DNA from: Oscillospiraceae bacterium
GTDB lineage: Bacteria; Bacillota; Clostridia; Oscillospirales; Ruminococcaceae
Length of the DNA stretch: 12,921 nt
NCBI GenBank assembly: GCA_003445125.1
Contig: DLVP01000090.1
Location: 925 to 13,845, forward strand
Direction of reading: 5' to 3'
The notes beneath the pieces were generated by a model. It worked only from the letters and a program-made list of their open reading frames with translations, was not told where the DNA came from and did not search any database. Made by a program: the position numbers and the translations under genes. Positions 12,578 to 12,921 of this stretch are shown here, piece by piece; the first letter of the stretch is position 1, and each line of letters opens with the position of its first letter.

Positions 12578-12921
12578 ATGTATTATTCAGCCGGAACTTA
12601 TGAATCTTTTGCGCGTCCTGAAAAGCCGAAGGACGTGGACAAAAAATCCGCCTACATCATCGGCACGGGGCTTGCCGGTCTGACGGCGGCATTTTATCTG
12701 GTGCGCGACGGTCAAATGAAGGGCGAACGAATTCACCTGCTGGAAAAGCTGGAGCTGGCAGGCGGAAGCTGCGACGGACGCCGCGACATCACCAAAGGCT
12801 TCTTCATGCGCGGCGGCAGAGAGATGGACAACCATTTTGAAGTCATGTGGGACACGTTCCGCGATGTGCCGTCGATCGAAACGCCGGGTGTCTCGGTATT
12901 GGACGAGTATTACTGGCTCAA
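12578..12921 (+). CDS. ohyA: Oleate hydratase (myosin-cross-reactive antigen family), 5' part only
   Basis: An FAD enzyme that adds water to the cis-9 double bond of oleate and related unsaturated fatty acids, giving 10-hydroxy fatty acids; in gut and skin bacteria it detoxifies host fatty acids. The 114 residues present match the family start closely: [17 protein letters not shown], an FAD-binding loop [10 protein letters not shown] (29-38), LAGGSCDG (60-67) and [11 protein letters not shown] (78-88), which holds the proposed catalytic Glu82. Family members are about 565-650 residues, so some four fifths lie beyond the right edge. The start is ATG at 12578 with GGGAGG about nine bases upstream. 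It stands alone downstream of tandem hairpins and has its own -10. Confidence 0.93.
   Translation, partial: MYYSAGTYESFARPEKPKDVDKKSAYIIGTGLAGLTAAFYLVRDGQMKGERIHLLEKLELAGGSCDGRRDITKGFFMRGGREMDNHFEVMWDTFRDVPSIETPGVSVLDEYYWL

Overview
The window reads as ordinary low-repeat chromosome from a Gram-positive anaerobe of the class Clostridia, probably a gut Oscillospiraceae/Ruminococcaceae-type bacterium. This is inferred from sigma-A promoters with TATAAT-like -10 boxes, strong AGGAGG ribosome sites, lipobox signal peptides, a paired half-size ABC exporter, the prs-pth order and moderate GC content. No rRNA, tRNA, insertion sequence, phage gene or CRISPR array was seen.

Positions 1-5061, all minus strand. 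A two-gene operon encodes a heterodimeric ABC exporter: one half is complete with a degenerate ATP site, and the other runs off the left edge. Upstream of it, prs (PRPP synthetase) and pth (peptidyl-tRNA hydrolase) form a tight pair with its own promoter and a strong terminator. Next comes a small acidic single-span membrane protein with its own near-consensus promoter and hairpin terminator.

Positions 5174-8615, minus strand. A compact three-gene operon encodes exported proteins: an M23/LytM peptidase with an SH3-like domain, a lipoprotein with a Ser/Glu-rich stalk and a seven-bladed RCC1-type propeller, and an unrecognised 309-residue lipoprotein with a hydrophobic C-terminus. The first and third genes share a 27-residue N-terminal module (17 of 27 identical, no gaps) just after their signal peptides. 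This is the most interesting part of the window: a candidate undescribed cell-envelope system.

Positions 8856-12921, mixed strands. A DUF3006 protein and a universal-stress-like protein lie on the plus strand. A convergent AraC-type regulator on the minus strand is transcribed divergently from a GH123/DUF4091-type glycoside-hydrolase-like protein, its likely target. A 288-bp intergenic stretch with three successive hairpins then leads to the 5' part of an oleate hydratase gene, cut by the right edge.

The longest stretch without a gene is 12290-12577, described below. All other gaps are shorter than 250 bp.
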